Made by a program: the position numbers and the translations under genes. This document shows, piece after piece, positions 36,561-47,723 of a stretch of DNA of 64,000 nucleotides. The notes under the pieces were generated by a model. That model had not been told where the DNA came from, searched no databases, and was given only the letters and a program-made list of their open reading frames with translations. This DNA is from Phialocephala subalpina (Eukaryota; Ascomycota; Leotiomycetes; Helotiales; Mollisiaceae). The stretch covers positions 1,001,791-1,065,790 of the forward strand of contig FJOG01000015.1 in NCBI GenBank assembly GCA_900073065.1. The letters are read 5' to 3'. Position 1 is the first letter of the stretch; every line of letters begins with the position of its first letter.

Positions 36561-38204
36561 ATGGCCGCCGAAGACAGCGTCAACCAGGGGACGACAGAGA
36601 AGAGAGCCGACGACATTGAGATTGGCGAAAAACATGCCTCCATTGTTGATGCACCTCTGAAAGCCGGTGATGTCGAGATCCTCGACGAAGCCGAGCTTTT
36701 CCTCCAAGAGAATGGCATTTCACACGCCCATCTGACCGGGCTCCTCGAGGACAAGGAAGCCGAGAAAAAGCTGATGAGACGCGTCGACTGGTCGTTGATG
36801 CCACTCCTCTGCGGCACCTACCTCCTCCAATACATCGACAAGCAAGCTCTCGGCTACGGCGCCGTCTTCGACCTGTTCACCTCGACTGGAATGACAAACG
36901 ACCAATACTCATGGATGGCATCTATCTTCTATTTCGCCTATCTCGTCGCTGAATGGCCTGCAAGCTACATGGCACAACACTACCCAACCGGAAAAGTCGT
37001 CTCTCTCTGCGTCATCTGCTGGGGAACAATCCTCACCTGCACCGCTGCATGCCAAAACTTCACCGGTTTGGCAATCTGTCGATTCCTGCTCGGAGTCTTC
37101 GAAGCCGTTATCACACCTTGTTTCATGATGACCATCAGCATGTGGTACACTCGCAAAGAAGCTCCTTCAAGAGCCGGAACATTCTACTGCTTCAACGGCG
37201 TCGGCTCTATGGTTGGAGGCATCCTTTTCTACGCCGTCGGTCAAGCAAAGGGATTCGACGTCTGGCGCATAATCTTCATTCTCAGCGGTGGTTTGACTGT
37301 CTGCTGGGGTGTCGTCCTCTACTTGTTCCTCCCAGACAACATCATGTCAGCGAAGCGCTTCTCGACAGAACAGAAAGCTGTCCTGATTGCTCGAACCCAG
37401 TCCGGACGAACAGGAGTCTTCAGTCGCAAAATCAAAGCATATCAGATCAAAGAAGCATTCTGCGATACTCAAGTCTGGCTTCTCTTTTTCTTCGTCCTCT
37501 TGAACGAAGTCGTTAATGGCGGCATCGCCAACTTTGGGAAGTTGATCGTGAAGGGTTTCACGAAAGATGCACTGTTAACAACTGCATATGGGATTCCGCA
37601 AGGAGCGTGGTCTGCATTTTTTGTGTTCACGGGACCGTGGTGTGCGAGTCGGTTCAGGAACGCGAGGACGGCGATCATGGGGATTTGGGTGTTGCCTACG
37701 CTGATTGGGGCGATTTGTTTGTTGAAGTTGGAGAGGACTAATAAGAATGGGTTGTTGATGGCTTATTATATTGTTTGTGTTCCCCGTCCATGTTCTTTCG
37801 ACAGCAGACACTGACCACAGATACAGAGCTCCTCATTCGTAGGATCCCTCGTCATTGCTCTCCAGATGCCAGCCGGCAATCTAGGAGGCTACACCAAGCG
37901 TGTCACCGCAACAGCCTTGGTGTTTCTAGCATATTGCGCAGGAAATATCATCGGTCCCCATGCCTTCCTTTCCAATGAAGCTCCTGTCTATCAGACTGGA
38001 TGCAAGACCATTATTGGGTGTGTAGCTGGACAGATAGCAATCTCGGTGGCACTCAGACTGGTGCTGATCAGCAGAAATAAGAAAAGGGATGCAGCGGCAG
38101 GTCAAGTTGGGACTGTTGGTGATGGTGAGGGTGAGGGGTCGGATGACTCGGAGCTATTGGATATCACAGACTTTCAGAATCCTGCTTTCAGGTACTCTTA
38201 CTAG
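36561..38204 (+). CDS. MFS transporter, allantoate permease / anion:cation symporter family
   Basis: Plasma-membrane symporter of the ACS (Dal5/Tna1-like) family, importing small organic anions or vitamins with protons. Exons are 36561-37772 and 37821-38204 (531 aa). A long acidic N-terminus precedes RRVDWSLMPLLCGTYLLQYIDK, a block typical of this family. About 12 membrane segments follow, with RFLLGVFEAVITPCFMM and WYTRKEAPSRAGTFY in the first half and QMPAGNLGGYTKR with GNIIGPHAF in the second, all diagnostic. The intron acceptor could be at 37820 or six bases later; both keep the frame. It is divergent from the esterase, so uptake of hydrolysis products is conceivable. The substrate is not deducible. 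Confidence 0.94.
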
Positions 38205-38553
38205 ATGTGGGAATCTTGACTTAGAGAGTACTTGCCAGAGAGGATGGACCTACAAGGAATGGTTTGAATAAGAGAAGGAGGTGATAACGAACATACCACA
38301 AATTTACCCCTCGTTTACCCCACACATGAGTCTTTGAGCTCCCTTTCAAGTGAACTGAAGGCCTGTGAAACGAAAATTGGATTCGAGGGTATAAAATCAT
38401 TGAGCAAGCCAGATCTACCAATGAAAACCATTCCCTCCTGTTTCTTTTCCGCTCCAAAATATATCCTTTGCCAAAGTGGCCAGCCCTCCCAAATCTTGCT
38501 CGTCATTATTCCTTCTCAACGCGTAGATATGATCAGAAGCGAATTGTGCTCCA
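38205..38553. other. Convergent intergenic region
   Basis: A 349-base spacer between the 3' ends of the transporter and the second Zn2Cys6 regulator. Nothing is recognised. Confidence 0.5.
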
Positions 38554-41246
38554 TCACCAGTTTCCCAACGCTCCAGTACCCATATCCTGCACCCCTGGAA
38601 ACAACTCATTCCCATACATCCCATCTCCGCCGCCGACATCACCAAGCATATTGAAATCCATATTCCACAGCCCCAACTGGTCACCTCCCATAGCTCCCAT
38701 ACTAACTCCAAGCCCAAGTCCACCCATCCCAGTACCCATACCCATCCCGCCAAATCCCATTCCTTGACCACCACCAAGAAAGAAGTCCGAATTGACATCC
38801 ATCCCCATCTCAGGCGTCTGCACATATTGAATTGGAGGAGAAGTAAGAGATAACCCCCCAACCAGATCCTCGACCTTCTTCGATCGTCCAATCTTCTCCC
38901 TAATATCCACGATGAATTGTGGTTCCGACAAGTGCAACGGTTGACCATCTACCCTCTCAAGTGCAGCTTCTCTTGCTTCCCATGCTTTGATCAACATCCC
39001 ACTAAACATTCTGAACAACTGAGATCGTCCCGCCATTGCTGCAAGCTTTCGTTCCTCGAAGTTCACGGTTATAGCTTCCCATGCACGGTCGACGAGCGGG
39101 CCGATGGTGGAACGACGAAGTTCCTGAACTAGGTATACGTATGCTGGGAACGGGAAATGGAAGTTTGCAAACCACATGTATCCTTTTGTCAACGGACATG
39201 TTTGGACCAATGTATCTAACTCAATCATCCTAACAGCATTATCTGTGATTTTGTTTCGGTACGGTTGTGGCAACCCTGTGTTAGAATTGGAATGTTGAGC
39301 AATACATTCTCCCAACCTCCATTTTCCGACGAAGCTCCGACTCATGCAGGAAGATATGAAATGCAACGGGATCTGCAAATCGCAGTGTTTGAGATACTTT
39401 GCTTCAATCATTTCTTCGACTTCGTCTAATGATTGGGGCTGACCGGGACCGGGTTGTCGAGCGAGGGGCTTGAGGAAGGGAGACACGAAGTCGAGGAAGA
39501 AGGGGGCGTGGCGGATCCAGTCTGCGATCTCGCAGCGGAGCATGATGAAGAGGCATTCGGTTGCGCCGTCGCGGGGGGCGGGAGGTTCTTTGAGGTGTGG
39601 GTAGAGGTCTGCGTCGTTAACGTTTGTGGGGAGGGAGCAGTCCCATGCTGGTGTGAGGGCTGGCCTTGTCAGTACGAACGAATTGGTATTGGAGGTACAG
39701 ATCATGTATCCTTACTTGAATCTTTGCTTCCTGCCATCTCGCCAATTCTGCTGTCGAAGAGAACAATCTGCCACCATAGTCTTCGACGCATTTCGGCTTC
39801 GAAGGGCGGGCATTCTTTGTTGTGTGCTTCGGAGTGGAGACCCATTCTCTGGGCTATGCGGACAGCCATGCCGAGCATCGCTGAGAGCGATCTTGGATCG
39901 ATGTTCTTCTACAAGTCAGCATGAAAAAGGGTAACATGTGATCGACCTTACCTGACGAATAGAAAGCTGCTCTGGTTAGCTGGATCTACATCGATTTCAA
40001 GGGAGGGCTTACCAAGTACAAGAACAGCGCAGTCAAGACCTGCAAATCGGAAGTCCGCAAGAAGCTCACGTTGATGAGAGCTTGTTGGCACCCATTTCGA
40101 TACCTCAATATCAACGTGTCCCTGTCTTCACCAAAGATCGGGAAACATTCTTCCTCTGACATGGACAGAATAGCCGAGGAATAGATGCCAAACATCAACG
40201 CCTCCAGTGCTGGACGGACCTCTCCCAGGTTGCTGCTAGCCTCGATAATCTGCTGCTGAACAGTGGGGCTGTGCGTGATCTTGAAAATGGGATTCACATT
40301 GTCCAGATACACGTGCCACAATCTGAAGATGTGGACGGGATCTGGGTGCAACAATGTGAGATTCTTCGGCTCCATGCCGGAGCCAAACAAAATGTGATCA
40401 TTGTTGTCATACATCTGATCCCAGGCACCCTGGATGGTGGACTCTTCGAACTCGTCAGAATCATATTCGGACTCCCTTGTCGCCCGAAACTATAACGAGT
40501 CAGACAAACAAGCTTCGCGATAAGGTAGGTCTTACCTCTTGATTGATTGCACGCCAAAATGTTCTAGGGGTATATGTGAGCGAGGTCACACCTCGACAAG
40601 GTACAAACTTACTTTCTCGTCCCTGGTTCCTGCGATGTCTCCGTTCCAGGAGATGCCTTGTCTAGGCCAGCATGACTTGTCTTACTGCCCTTCTCATAGT
40701 CACCCTCAGAGTCTGATGCATCATGTGCATCGGCAGCTGGTGACTGGCCGGCGCTGGCACTTGGTCCCGGCTGCGTGAGAGGCTCAACCTTGACTCCCTT
40801 CTGACGCAGGATATCCTCATATCGCCGGAGACGCTCTAGAAGATCGCTTTCCGGGAATTGCCTTCGGCGTCGACGGGGTTGCAGGGTTGACGGGACGCAT
40901 TCGACCCCCCCTTTTAAGCAGTTTCCACCTGCATAGGATGAGCATAAGCCTTGCCGTTCGTGCAGATGAGATTCCAATAACCAGGTGAACACACGTTCTT
41001 TAATCACCATATATCACTTGATATTGGTTGATGAGTCAGGGGAAGGGTTCGAAGATGGAAAGGTTGATTGATACCGTGGAGGGGTAATTGAGATATGGAG
41101 GGGTAAAAACAACGAGGGGCAATGAAGACAGCACCTGGAGGGGTAGAAAACAATACAATAGAGGGGCCAAACTCACAAGGGCTCTTTCGGTCACACCGTA
41201 CCTTCCTCTGTTGGCATAGAACACAGGCCAAGATTCTGGGAGGCAT
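38554..41246 (-). CDS. Zn2Cys6 fungal transcription factor with MHR domain, seven exons
   Basis: Nuclear regulator of 734 aa. Exons on the minus strand are 41177-41246, 40613-40928, 40536-40563, 40013-40489, 39952-39966, 39716-39908 and 38554-39659; the summed length is in frame. The zinc cluster is Cys8, 11, 18, 24, 27 and 34; an intron of 248 nt splits the Cys24 codon, and splicing restores SPCGNC. A short linker and LLERLRRYEDILRQKG coiled coil follow. The fungal-specific middle homology domain includes VYLDNVNPIFKITHSPTVQQ and NIDPRSLSAMLGMAVRIAQRMGL. The C-terminus is Gly/Met-rich. Exon 5 is only 15 nt. The gene is divergent from the DHA2 transporter at 42037, which it may control. The start at 41246 (MPPRILAC) is the first true ATG. 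Confidence 0.93.
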
Positions 41247-42036
41247 GGCAAAGGAATGGCAATGATCCAAGAACCAAGATCTCTCGGGGTAAGGCAGGGT
41301 CCGAGCCGTCGATGCGCGAGAAGCGAGCTGTCAGTGCTGCAAAGGAAGACAAGGAAGACCAGGTATGGTGCAGATGGCAGCGGATGGTTGTCTTGGATAT
41401 CGCGAGGATTTGGCGAAGGAGTGGGTGGGCCGACGGGCAACTTTAAAGTCCGAAAAGAAAGCTGCCTGTTCCAGGCGACGAGGTGCGCGCATAATGAAAC
41501 GCATACCCTTGCATAAACCTTGCACAAAACCTTACCTCACTCTCTCCACGTGTGCATAAAAATATACATGGGGTTGTACAAACGAAAACACACTCGTATC
41601 TCGTAAAACATGGAAATCTCGTGGTAAAACGCCCCGTGGATACTTCTCGGGTTTCAATGCAACCCGACACATCCTCCATGGAGCCATGCGGGTGCAGATA
41701 TCCCCCGTGATCACGTGTAGACCCTTGGTTTTCGAGTGTATCTCGCATTGACCAATCAAAGGCGATCTACTTCGAGACATCGCAATACCAGCATGCAACA
41801 AATAATGCCCGTCTCCAAGGCTCATCGGGCTTGTGGGCTGTACCAATGTATGGATCGCACTTGGAAGAATGCGAGGGCTTGGTATAAGGGTCCTCTTTGC
41901 CAAGTGGCTGTCTCTCTTCTCCATTATTCATCAAAGACACCTTTTGAACCTCTTGGCTGCCTGATGCAGAGACGTGTTTGTTGACGCACCGGGATAATTT
42001 GCTTCGTTTGAGTGTTCGTCATTGAGTTTTGCCACG
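41247..42036. promoter_or_regulatory. Divergent intergenic region, regulator / efflux transporter
   Basis: A 790-bp head-to-head spacer between the Zn2Cys6 gene and the DHA2 transporter. Overlapping short frames lack motifs. Coordinate control of the pair is inferred only from the arrangement. Confidence 0.4.
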
Positions 42037-43763
42037 ATGGAGTCTTCGAGAGAAAGCTCTCCAAGGAGGGAGAAGCCTGAGGGAAATGTTCCCGTTGCGG
42101 TTGACCCCGCTTCGAATTCGTCCTCAGAAGACATCGCGGCCAAGTACGATCAAGCAGAGGCGAACTACCAACCCAAATCCTTCAAATTCTGGACAATATT
42201 GCTCGGTCTGTACCTTGCTGTATTTATCGTCGCCTTAGTGAGTCCTTCTCTCTTCCATTCTCAAAGCTTTATTGACAACCTCAGGACCGAACAATCATAG
42301 CAACAGCCATTCCCGCCATCACTGATGAATTCCATTCTCTCCAAGATGTCGGATGGTACGCCTCATCGTACATGCTCACAGGAGCTTCTTCGAACTTGGT
42401 ATTCGGCAAAATATACAAATACTACAGTACAAAATGGTCTTTCCTTGCCTCCATCTTCGTCTTCGAGGTCGGTTCTGCTCTCTGCGGTGCTGCTCCAAAC
42501 TCAATCGCTTTGATCGTCGGTCGTGCTATTGCTGGTCTTGGATCATCTGGAATCTTCTCTGGCGGGATGATGATTCTTGTTCCTCTCATCCCTTTGAGGA
42601 AGAGACCCATCTATTACGCTCTGTTCGGCATTGCGTTCGGTGTCTCGAGTGTGTTGGGTCCGGTCCTTGGAGGTATCTTTACCGATAAAGCAACGTGGAG
42701 ATGGTGTTTCTACATCAACCTTCCAATTGGTGCAATCACCGTCATTGCCGTTGTGTTCTTCCTACACATCGACTCGGCACACGAGCACGTTTCTCTGAAA
42801 GAGAAGCTCGTTCAACTCGACCCCATCGGAACCTTCTTCCTCATTCCCTCCGTCGTGTCTTTGATTCTCGCCCTCCAATGGGGAGGCACCACCTACGCAT
42901 GGGGCTCCGCAAAAGTCGTTGGACTTTTGGTCTGTTTCGGAGCCCTATTCGTCCTCTTCTGGCTTGTGCAGATCTTCATCCCTAGAACAGCAACAGTCAA
43001 GATCTCAATCATCACCCAACGCTCAATCGCCTGCGGAGTCGTTTTCCTATTTGCTCTTACCGGCTCCCTCTTCATCATCGTCTACTACCTTCCGATCTGG
43101 TTCCAAGTCGTCAAAGGAGACTCCGCTGTGCACTCCGGAATCAGCACTCTCCCACTCGTCCTCGGTCTCGTGGTCTTCTCCATCGTTTCTGGAAAAGCAA
43201 CGCAGAGAGTAGGATATTACGTTCCATTCATGATCGCTTCTCCTCTCATGACTGCCGTCGGTGCTGGACTTCTGTACACGCTTGCTCCGGACAGCAATCA
43301 CGAGAAGTGGATAGGATATCAAGTCCTGTACGGTCTTGGCACAGGTGCTGCGATGCAGTTGCCTATGCTAGCCGTCCAAGCCGTGCTCCCAGCAGCGGAC
43401 ATCTCATCCGGCATGGCGTTGATGTTCTTCGCCCAACAGCTTGGAGGAGCCATCTTCGTCGCTGTTGGCCAAAATATTTTCGACTCGAGGGTCGTCTCCA
43501 AGTTGACGGGTATCCCTGGGCTCAATGCTCAGCAAGTGGTGCATCTTGGTGCGACGCAGTTGAGAAGTGTTGTCCCGGCTCAGTACTTGGGTGTCGTGAT
43601 TAACGCTTTCAATTATGGATGTACGGGTACGTTCCTGGTGGCTGTGGGGTTGAGTGCTGCGACGTTGTTGGCAGCGGTCGGGATGGAGTGGAAGAACATC
43701 AATGTGGAGGGGAAGAAGGATGCTGAGAAGGGTGTTGTTGAGGTGGAGCCGAGGTTTGAGTAG
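42037..43763 (+). CDS. MFS efflux transporter, DHA2 family (14 TMS)
   Basis: Plasma-membrane proton antiporter of the DHA2 drug/toxin-export family. Exons are 42037-42237 and 42285-43763 (559 aa, the usual length). After a hydrophilic N-terminus comes TM1 ending in ALDRTIIATAIPAITDEF (family motif D, created by splicing). It is followed by YMLTGASSNLVFGKIYKYY, GRAIAGLGSSGIFSGG and motif C GVSSVLGPVLGGIF, then WRWCFYINLPIGA. Such pumps often serve secondary-metabolite or fungicide export. It is nearly 20 kb from the laccase and is paired with its own divergent regulator, so I would not count it in the PKS cluster. The start at 42037 was chosen over non-ATG upstream codons. Confidence 0.95.
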
Positions 43764-44263
43764 GGAGCAAAATGTAGGGATTTGGCTTCTGGTCTTGTGG
43801 GCTCTTGCTGCTCGGGTTAGAAGTGGCTTTCCATGGAGGTTTGTTTGACGTTTGGCGTTATGGACACACATATGGTCATGCATGATTGTTTGGGCATTGG
43901 GCGGAGATATCCTTTTGCGTGTCAGTCATAGAGTATATAACGAGCAATGACATCTGGACCAAATTATTTCTCTAGAGATCTTGTTCTCAAAAAGTACTCC
44001 GTGCGAAGTTCTAGAGGGTTTCTTCTTGTTGTTGTTGTGTTTTTGGAAAGTGTGTAGGATGAAGAGAACCCGCTTTCCCCCGCGATCAACTACTGTGGTA
44101 TATGAGCGTAGCAACAGCCGTGAAACGTGAGCTGCAGACTCATGAAATATATAGATATAGAAATCTGCTTCCAGTATTGAACAAGAATCAGAAGGTTAAC
44201 ATGAGTTCACGGCTTAACATATACGGTGCGCGCATCGCCGCCTCGAACCGAACATGACTGGAA
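43764..44263. other. Flank of the copia element; no 5' LTR found
   Basis: 500 bases between the transporter stop and the gag start. I looked for TGTTGGAATA or the other LTR blocks and found none. The leader of the element probably lies in the last 100-150 bases, but its boundary is not visible. Confidence 0.45.
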
Positions 44264-45022
44264 ATGACCAAAGGAACACCTGCTAGAAGACTAGTCACTC
44301 CGTCTAGACCAGCTACGCCTCAAACTCAAGCTCGTGATCAGCTACCAGCAGAGAAGGAGTCCCTTACTGAAAACCAGCGAGGAAAGCAACCTGCTGCAGA
44401 TAATTACCCTTCATTTTGTCAGCATCAGCCTGAGCCTTCACCACGCTTCCAGAAATCTCAACAGCAGCCTCGACCCCAAGCTTATTTGCACCCTCAACTT
44501 TACCAGCCACCAGAAATTGAGCCACCTGATCTGCCACCAAACCTAGGATTTGGCAGAAGCATAGGAAACATGGCCAAGACCTACACCGAAGAGCAGAAAT
44601 ACAGCGGTGAGGGCGACAACTTCCAACTGAAGCTGCTCATGTTCTATGACATATGTAGCAGATGCGATTTACCCCAGGAAGGACATCTCAAGGCTTTCCC
44701 CACTACGCTGAAAGGAATGGCCATAAGCTATTACTACACAGACTTGATCCAGCAGAAATCTCTGTCTTTCCAACAGATTTGCCAGCTAATTGAGGACCAC
44801 TTTGAGGACGCCAATTACAAGAGACGAGACCTCACCGAATGGAACAAGACCACTTTGAGCTTTGTCAAGGCAGAAAACCCTGGCAAGACTACTGGGCAAT
44901 GCTTCAACCTGCTAGTCACGAAATTGCGTGAGTTACGTCACGGTCTCATTAAAACACTTCAAGCAGAGGAGTTCTTCACGAACAAGCTTGTCTTGGCTTG
45001 TAGAGATCTACTAGAGTGCTAA
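44264..45022 (+). pseudogene. Copia gag, truncated by an in-frame stop
   Basis: A 252-codon frame with capsid-like features of fungal Ty1/copia Gag: a central YSGEGDN block and FQQICQLIEDHFED. It ends at TAA (45020-45022); the same frame resumes directly and stays open to 45439, so the stop is probably a point mutation. A CCHC knuckle and all pol catalytic motifs are missing from what follows. Confidence 0.72.
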
Positions 45023-45394
45023 TTTGCCTGTTCGAATCTACCTGATACTTTGACCGGAGTTATTAGCGCTATGAGATCGTCCATTACAGCGTATGAGTAC
45101 TCTCACGCTCAGCAGGCTAGTGATTCGGCCTATATGACGGAAAGAAGATACCGATCTAGCAGCCAGCGCTCCGACCGACCTAAGTTCAGCAACCGGAGAC
45201 AGCAACCCGGCGGACGCTATGACAAAGTCCAAGCTCTGAGATGCCTTATCGACTCAAACAAGGTCAATATCAAGGCTACGGAGTGGGTAGAGTGTAGTCT
45301 GGAAGCTCAGGGGAAAGGAGAAGAGAGTAGAGGAGAGGAGGTAGCGTTTTTGATGTTTTTGATACAGTCGCATCACTTTTCTAAGTATGCCCAG

Positions 45395-45585
45395 TGTTGG
45401 AATAGATATCACGTGTTTAAGCCAGTAGGCTTAGCGTGATCTTACTCTTTATTAAGGGTAGGCCTCGAGCTCTTAGACTCGACAAGACAAGAATAATGAA
45501 CAGCACTGCTTTTACCTTACGCCCTACCCTCCATCATAGACGCGTACGCTCTCCTAAGTGACACGTATCTCCGATTGTAACGACA
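45395..45585 (+). repeat. 3' LTR of the copia element
   Basis: 191 bp from TGTTGGAATA to CGACA, homologous to the solo LTR at 1820-2008. Differences are concentrated in a 25-base block near 45417-45445. It is followed by ATACT; no matching 5-bp duplicate is assignable, because the 5' end of the element is not visible. Confidence 0.88.
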
Positions 45586-45980
45586 ATACTTGATCAACTT
45601 GATTCTCGTTTTCAAATCTCAGATCAAAAAACATTGATGATCGTTGATCAGAGCATTTTTCATTTCTTTGCAGAAGTGGCGTATGCACCTCCCGGCTAGC
45701 GTGGCTACACGAACGTCAACACTCTCGTTTCGCTTTCCTTCCTCTTCCACCTTCTCTCACCACAACCTCTTCCTGAAGACAACAAAGCCTATTTGCACAT
45801 AACTCTTTCGATCTCTTCTCCGAGAAGCTTGATCAAACGGCCAAGGCTGTCGAGGCTCAAGGAGTCAATCCTCTGGAAGACGGAGTCCTCCTTTATACAT
45901 CCCTAGCACAAACTTGGTCCAGCACGGTGGCAGTATCTGGCAAACTTCGGGGGCGCCTGATTAAGTTCTATCTTTTGGAG
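45586..45980. other. Flank between LTR and unassigned ORF
   Basis: No separate feature. The frame of the ORF at 45981 is open from about 45775 but has no ATG before 45981, so an upstream exon may be hidden here. Confidence 0.4.
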
Positions 45981-46424
45981 ATGAAGGACATGTATTGGAC
46001 GGTTGATACCGGCTTCTACCTCAAACGAGCTCGACTCGATACGCTTGACGGCAAAACTCATGATAGACATTTCGGGTTATTCTTTAGATACTTTCCAGAC
46101 CTCCAAGAACTTATGCTTGTTACCAAGACTGGTCGGTTGGGTGCTGATGCACTTTGCAACCCCATATACCAGGAAGAATGTCTGGTCGTCTTGGGCGGAT
46201 TCTTCCAGAGACTAGTAGAGAAAAAATCCAGATTCGGCGTTCCGAACATCTCACTTCGTGTTGCAAAACTCTCGGAGCCTGGCTGCGAAGATCCTGATTA
46301 TGAGTTTTTGATGGATACGGACCCCTTGCACCGCAATTCCGGATCAGAACTGATTGCTGGAAGTCACTGTCCTGAGATCTTTCGTTCTGTCATGGACATG
46401 GCCAAGCGAAGCACTCTGAAATAA
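45981..46424 (+). CDS. Unrecognised protein or gene remnant, 147 aa from first ATG
   Basis: I do not recognise this protein. The frame is open without ATG from about 45775 and closes at TAA 46424, over 210 codons, and the residue composition looks coding (YFPDLQELMLVTKTG; CEDPDYEFLMDTDPLH). The first Met in frame is at 45981. It could be the last exon of a gene whose start lies nearer the LTR, or the 3' remnant of a gene cut by the copia insertion. It lacks the 2EXR signature of its neighbours, although the mid-protein spacing of a Phe-Pro-x-Leu-x-x-Leu block is reminiscent of their C-terminal halves. Confidence 0.35.
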   Translation: MKDMYWTVDTGFYLKRARLDTLDGKTHDRHFGLFFRYFPDLQELMLVTKTGRLGADALCNPIYQEECLVVLGGFFQRLVEKKSRFGVPNISLRVAKLSEPGCEDPDYEFLMDTDPLHRNSGSELIAGSHCPEIFRSVMDMAKRSTLK

Positions 46425-46985
46425 TAGTTCAACTAAAAGAGGTTGATAAAGGACGAAATGTGGACCGGAGAATTTCGTTGGCAGGAGACTCGACTTCGGG
46501 TGGGGCTTCTCGTTTCCTGGTAGCTGTCCATCATGACGCTTCCGTTAGAGCACTTCTCACCTATTCAATGGTATCTATATTGGAACCAAATCACGGAATA
46601 GGTCGAACGATTCTCTTCTTGCGTTCAATTCGAACTCTCAAACAAATGAAACCGACTTTCCTGCTAGCCGATCACGTGCACAACCCCCCTTTTTCGCTTC
46701 CTCAACACTTGCCAAAATCTCGGAATAGCTTCGTCCGTCACCCCGGCGCTAAGATAGACGGACATACGTATGATTGAACGATAAGGACCACGTCGGTTTC
46801 TTTGTCGCGATGGCGTGTTCCAGACAACAACAGATCGAGCTGGCACACAACGCGTCTCTCAGCGCTTCAGCAAAGCTATTGTGGGAAGGCTATTGTACGT
46901 ATTCCAAGCTTCTCGTAGTCTCGGATTGAATGTGCCATGACTAACAGGGCATTGCAGGAGACACACCACGTTGTATTCCGCAACA
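46425..46985. other. Intergenic, nothing recognised
   Basis: A 561-base spacer upstream of the first 2EXR gene. A GTG-initiated frame at 46460-46777 has no motif. Confidence 0.45.
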
Positions 46986-47723
46986 ATGACCACCCTCGCG
47001 CTCCTCCGCAACGAGCTTCCGGACCCAGACGTCAGTCTTTACAAGCAAGTCCTCCACAACTTCGATGCTTTCACGCTGTTTCCAAAATTACCAGTCGAGC
47101 TCCGCTTAGCCATCTGGTCATACACCTTCAAGCCACGAAGAGTCGAGTTGTCCCAGCGCTTCTGGAAGACCGATCTCGTCCGCCATAAGGCAAAGTCCAC
47201 TCCTCCAATCGCTATGCACATCAACAAGGAATCAAGAGACTTTACCTCCGAACATTACCTAGTCCTTCTCCGAGATTTCAAAGATCACAACCGCACCATA
47301 TACATCCACCCCGAGCTAGACACTTTGGCTCTTCCCACCCTCAAGATCTTTGAGTTCGAGCAACTCCGCGGCTCCGCCTTCTCGTCTGTCGTCTGCAAGA
47401 TCCAGCACTTGGAGTTGCATCATATGTGGTGGAGTGATACATGGACTTCGGTCATTGGGGAAGGGGTGAACATCGTACCAGAATCGGATGCCTACTACCC
47501 CTTCTACTGCACCTGGATTAAGCGATTCCGTGAAGAGATGGTTGTCCGAGCCTTCCCCGTGCTCCAAAAGTTGGATTTGGTGGTGAAGATGAACGGGCGG
47601 ATTGGACTACTTGATACGGAGAAGGGGCGGAGGGATTGTGAGGAATCATTCAAGAAGTTTATGGGGAGATTGGCGGTGGAGATTCCGGGTTACAAAGTAC
47701 CAGAGGTTTCGGTACTTTCCTGA
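46986..47723 (+). CDS. 2EXR domain protein, ELPDPD subfamily (member A)
   Basis: A 245-aa single-exon protein of a large fungal family of unknown function. The N-terminus has LLRNELPDPDVSLY, followed by the 2EXR domain beginning FTLFPKLPVELRLAIW and continuing with INKESRDFT and IYIHPELDTL. The C-terminus ends in KVPEVSVLS, a tail shared in form by the neighbouring copies. ATG 46986 (CAACAATGACC) is the first true start; the frame extends upstream only to a TTG. It is the first of an array of paralogues on the same strand. No signal peptide or membrane segment is visible. The domain call is confident; the function is unknown. Confidence 0.88.
   Translation: MTTLALLRNELPDPDVSLYKQVLHNFDAFTLFPKLPVELRLAIWSYTFKPRRVELSQRFWKTDLVRHKAKSTPPIAMHINKESRDFTSEHYLVLLRDFKDHNRTIYIHPELDTLALPTLKIFEFEQLRGSAFSSVVCKIQHLELHHMWWSDTWTSVIGEGVNIVPESDAYYPFYCTWIKRFREEMVVRAFPVLQKLDLVVKMNGRIGLLDTEKGRRDCEESFKKFMGRLAVEIPGYKVPEVSVLS

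Larger units (their letters stand above)
44264..45585 (+). mobile_element. Ty1/copia retrotransposon, internally deleted, one 3' LTR
   Basis: The element consists of a gag frame, a tiny C-terminal remnant of pol, and a 3' LTR; no 5' LTR is visible. The gag-like protein (44264-45022) has a Gln/Pro-rich N-terminus and YSGEGDNFQLKLLMFYD, typical of fungal copia Gag. A TAA stop at 45020-45022 interrupts it, and the same frame then runs on to 45439. Within that run, Gag-like sequence (AYMTERRY) passes into LIDSNK and ATEWVE, which resemble the end of copia RNase H, so protease, integrase and reverse transcriptase are deleted. It cannot be autonomous. A G/A-rich tract lies at 45309-45341. Confidence 0.82.

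Noticed and set aside
35959..36660. 233-codon plus-strand ORF upstream of the ACS transporter
   Set aside because: Overlaps the transporter start out of frame and has no motif; it spans the shared promoter.
42037..43763. DHA2 transporter as part of the PKS cluster
   Set aside because: It is about 30 kb from the PKS, beyond ordinary metabolic genes, and has its own divergent regulator.
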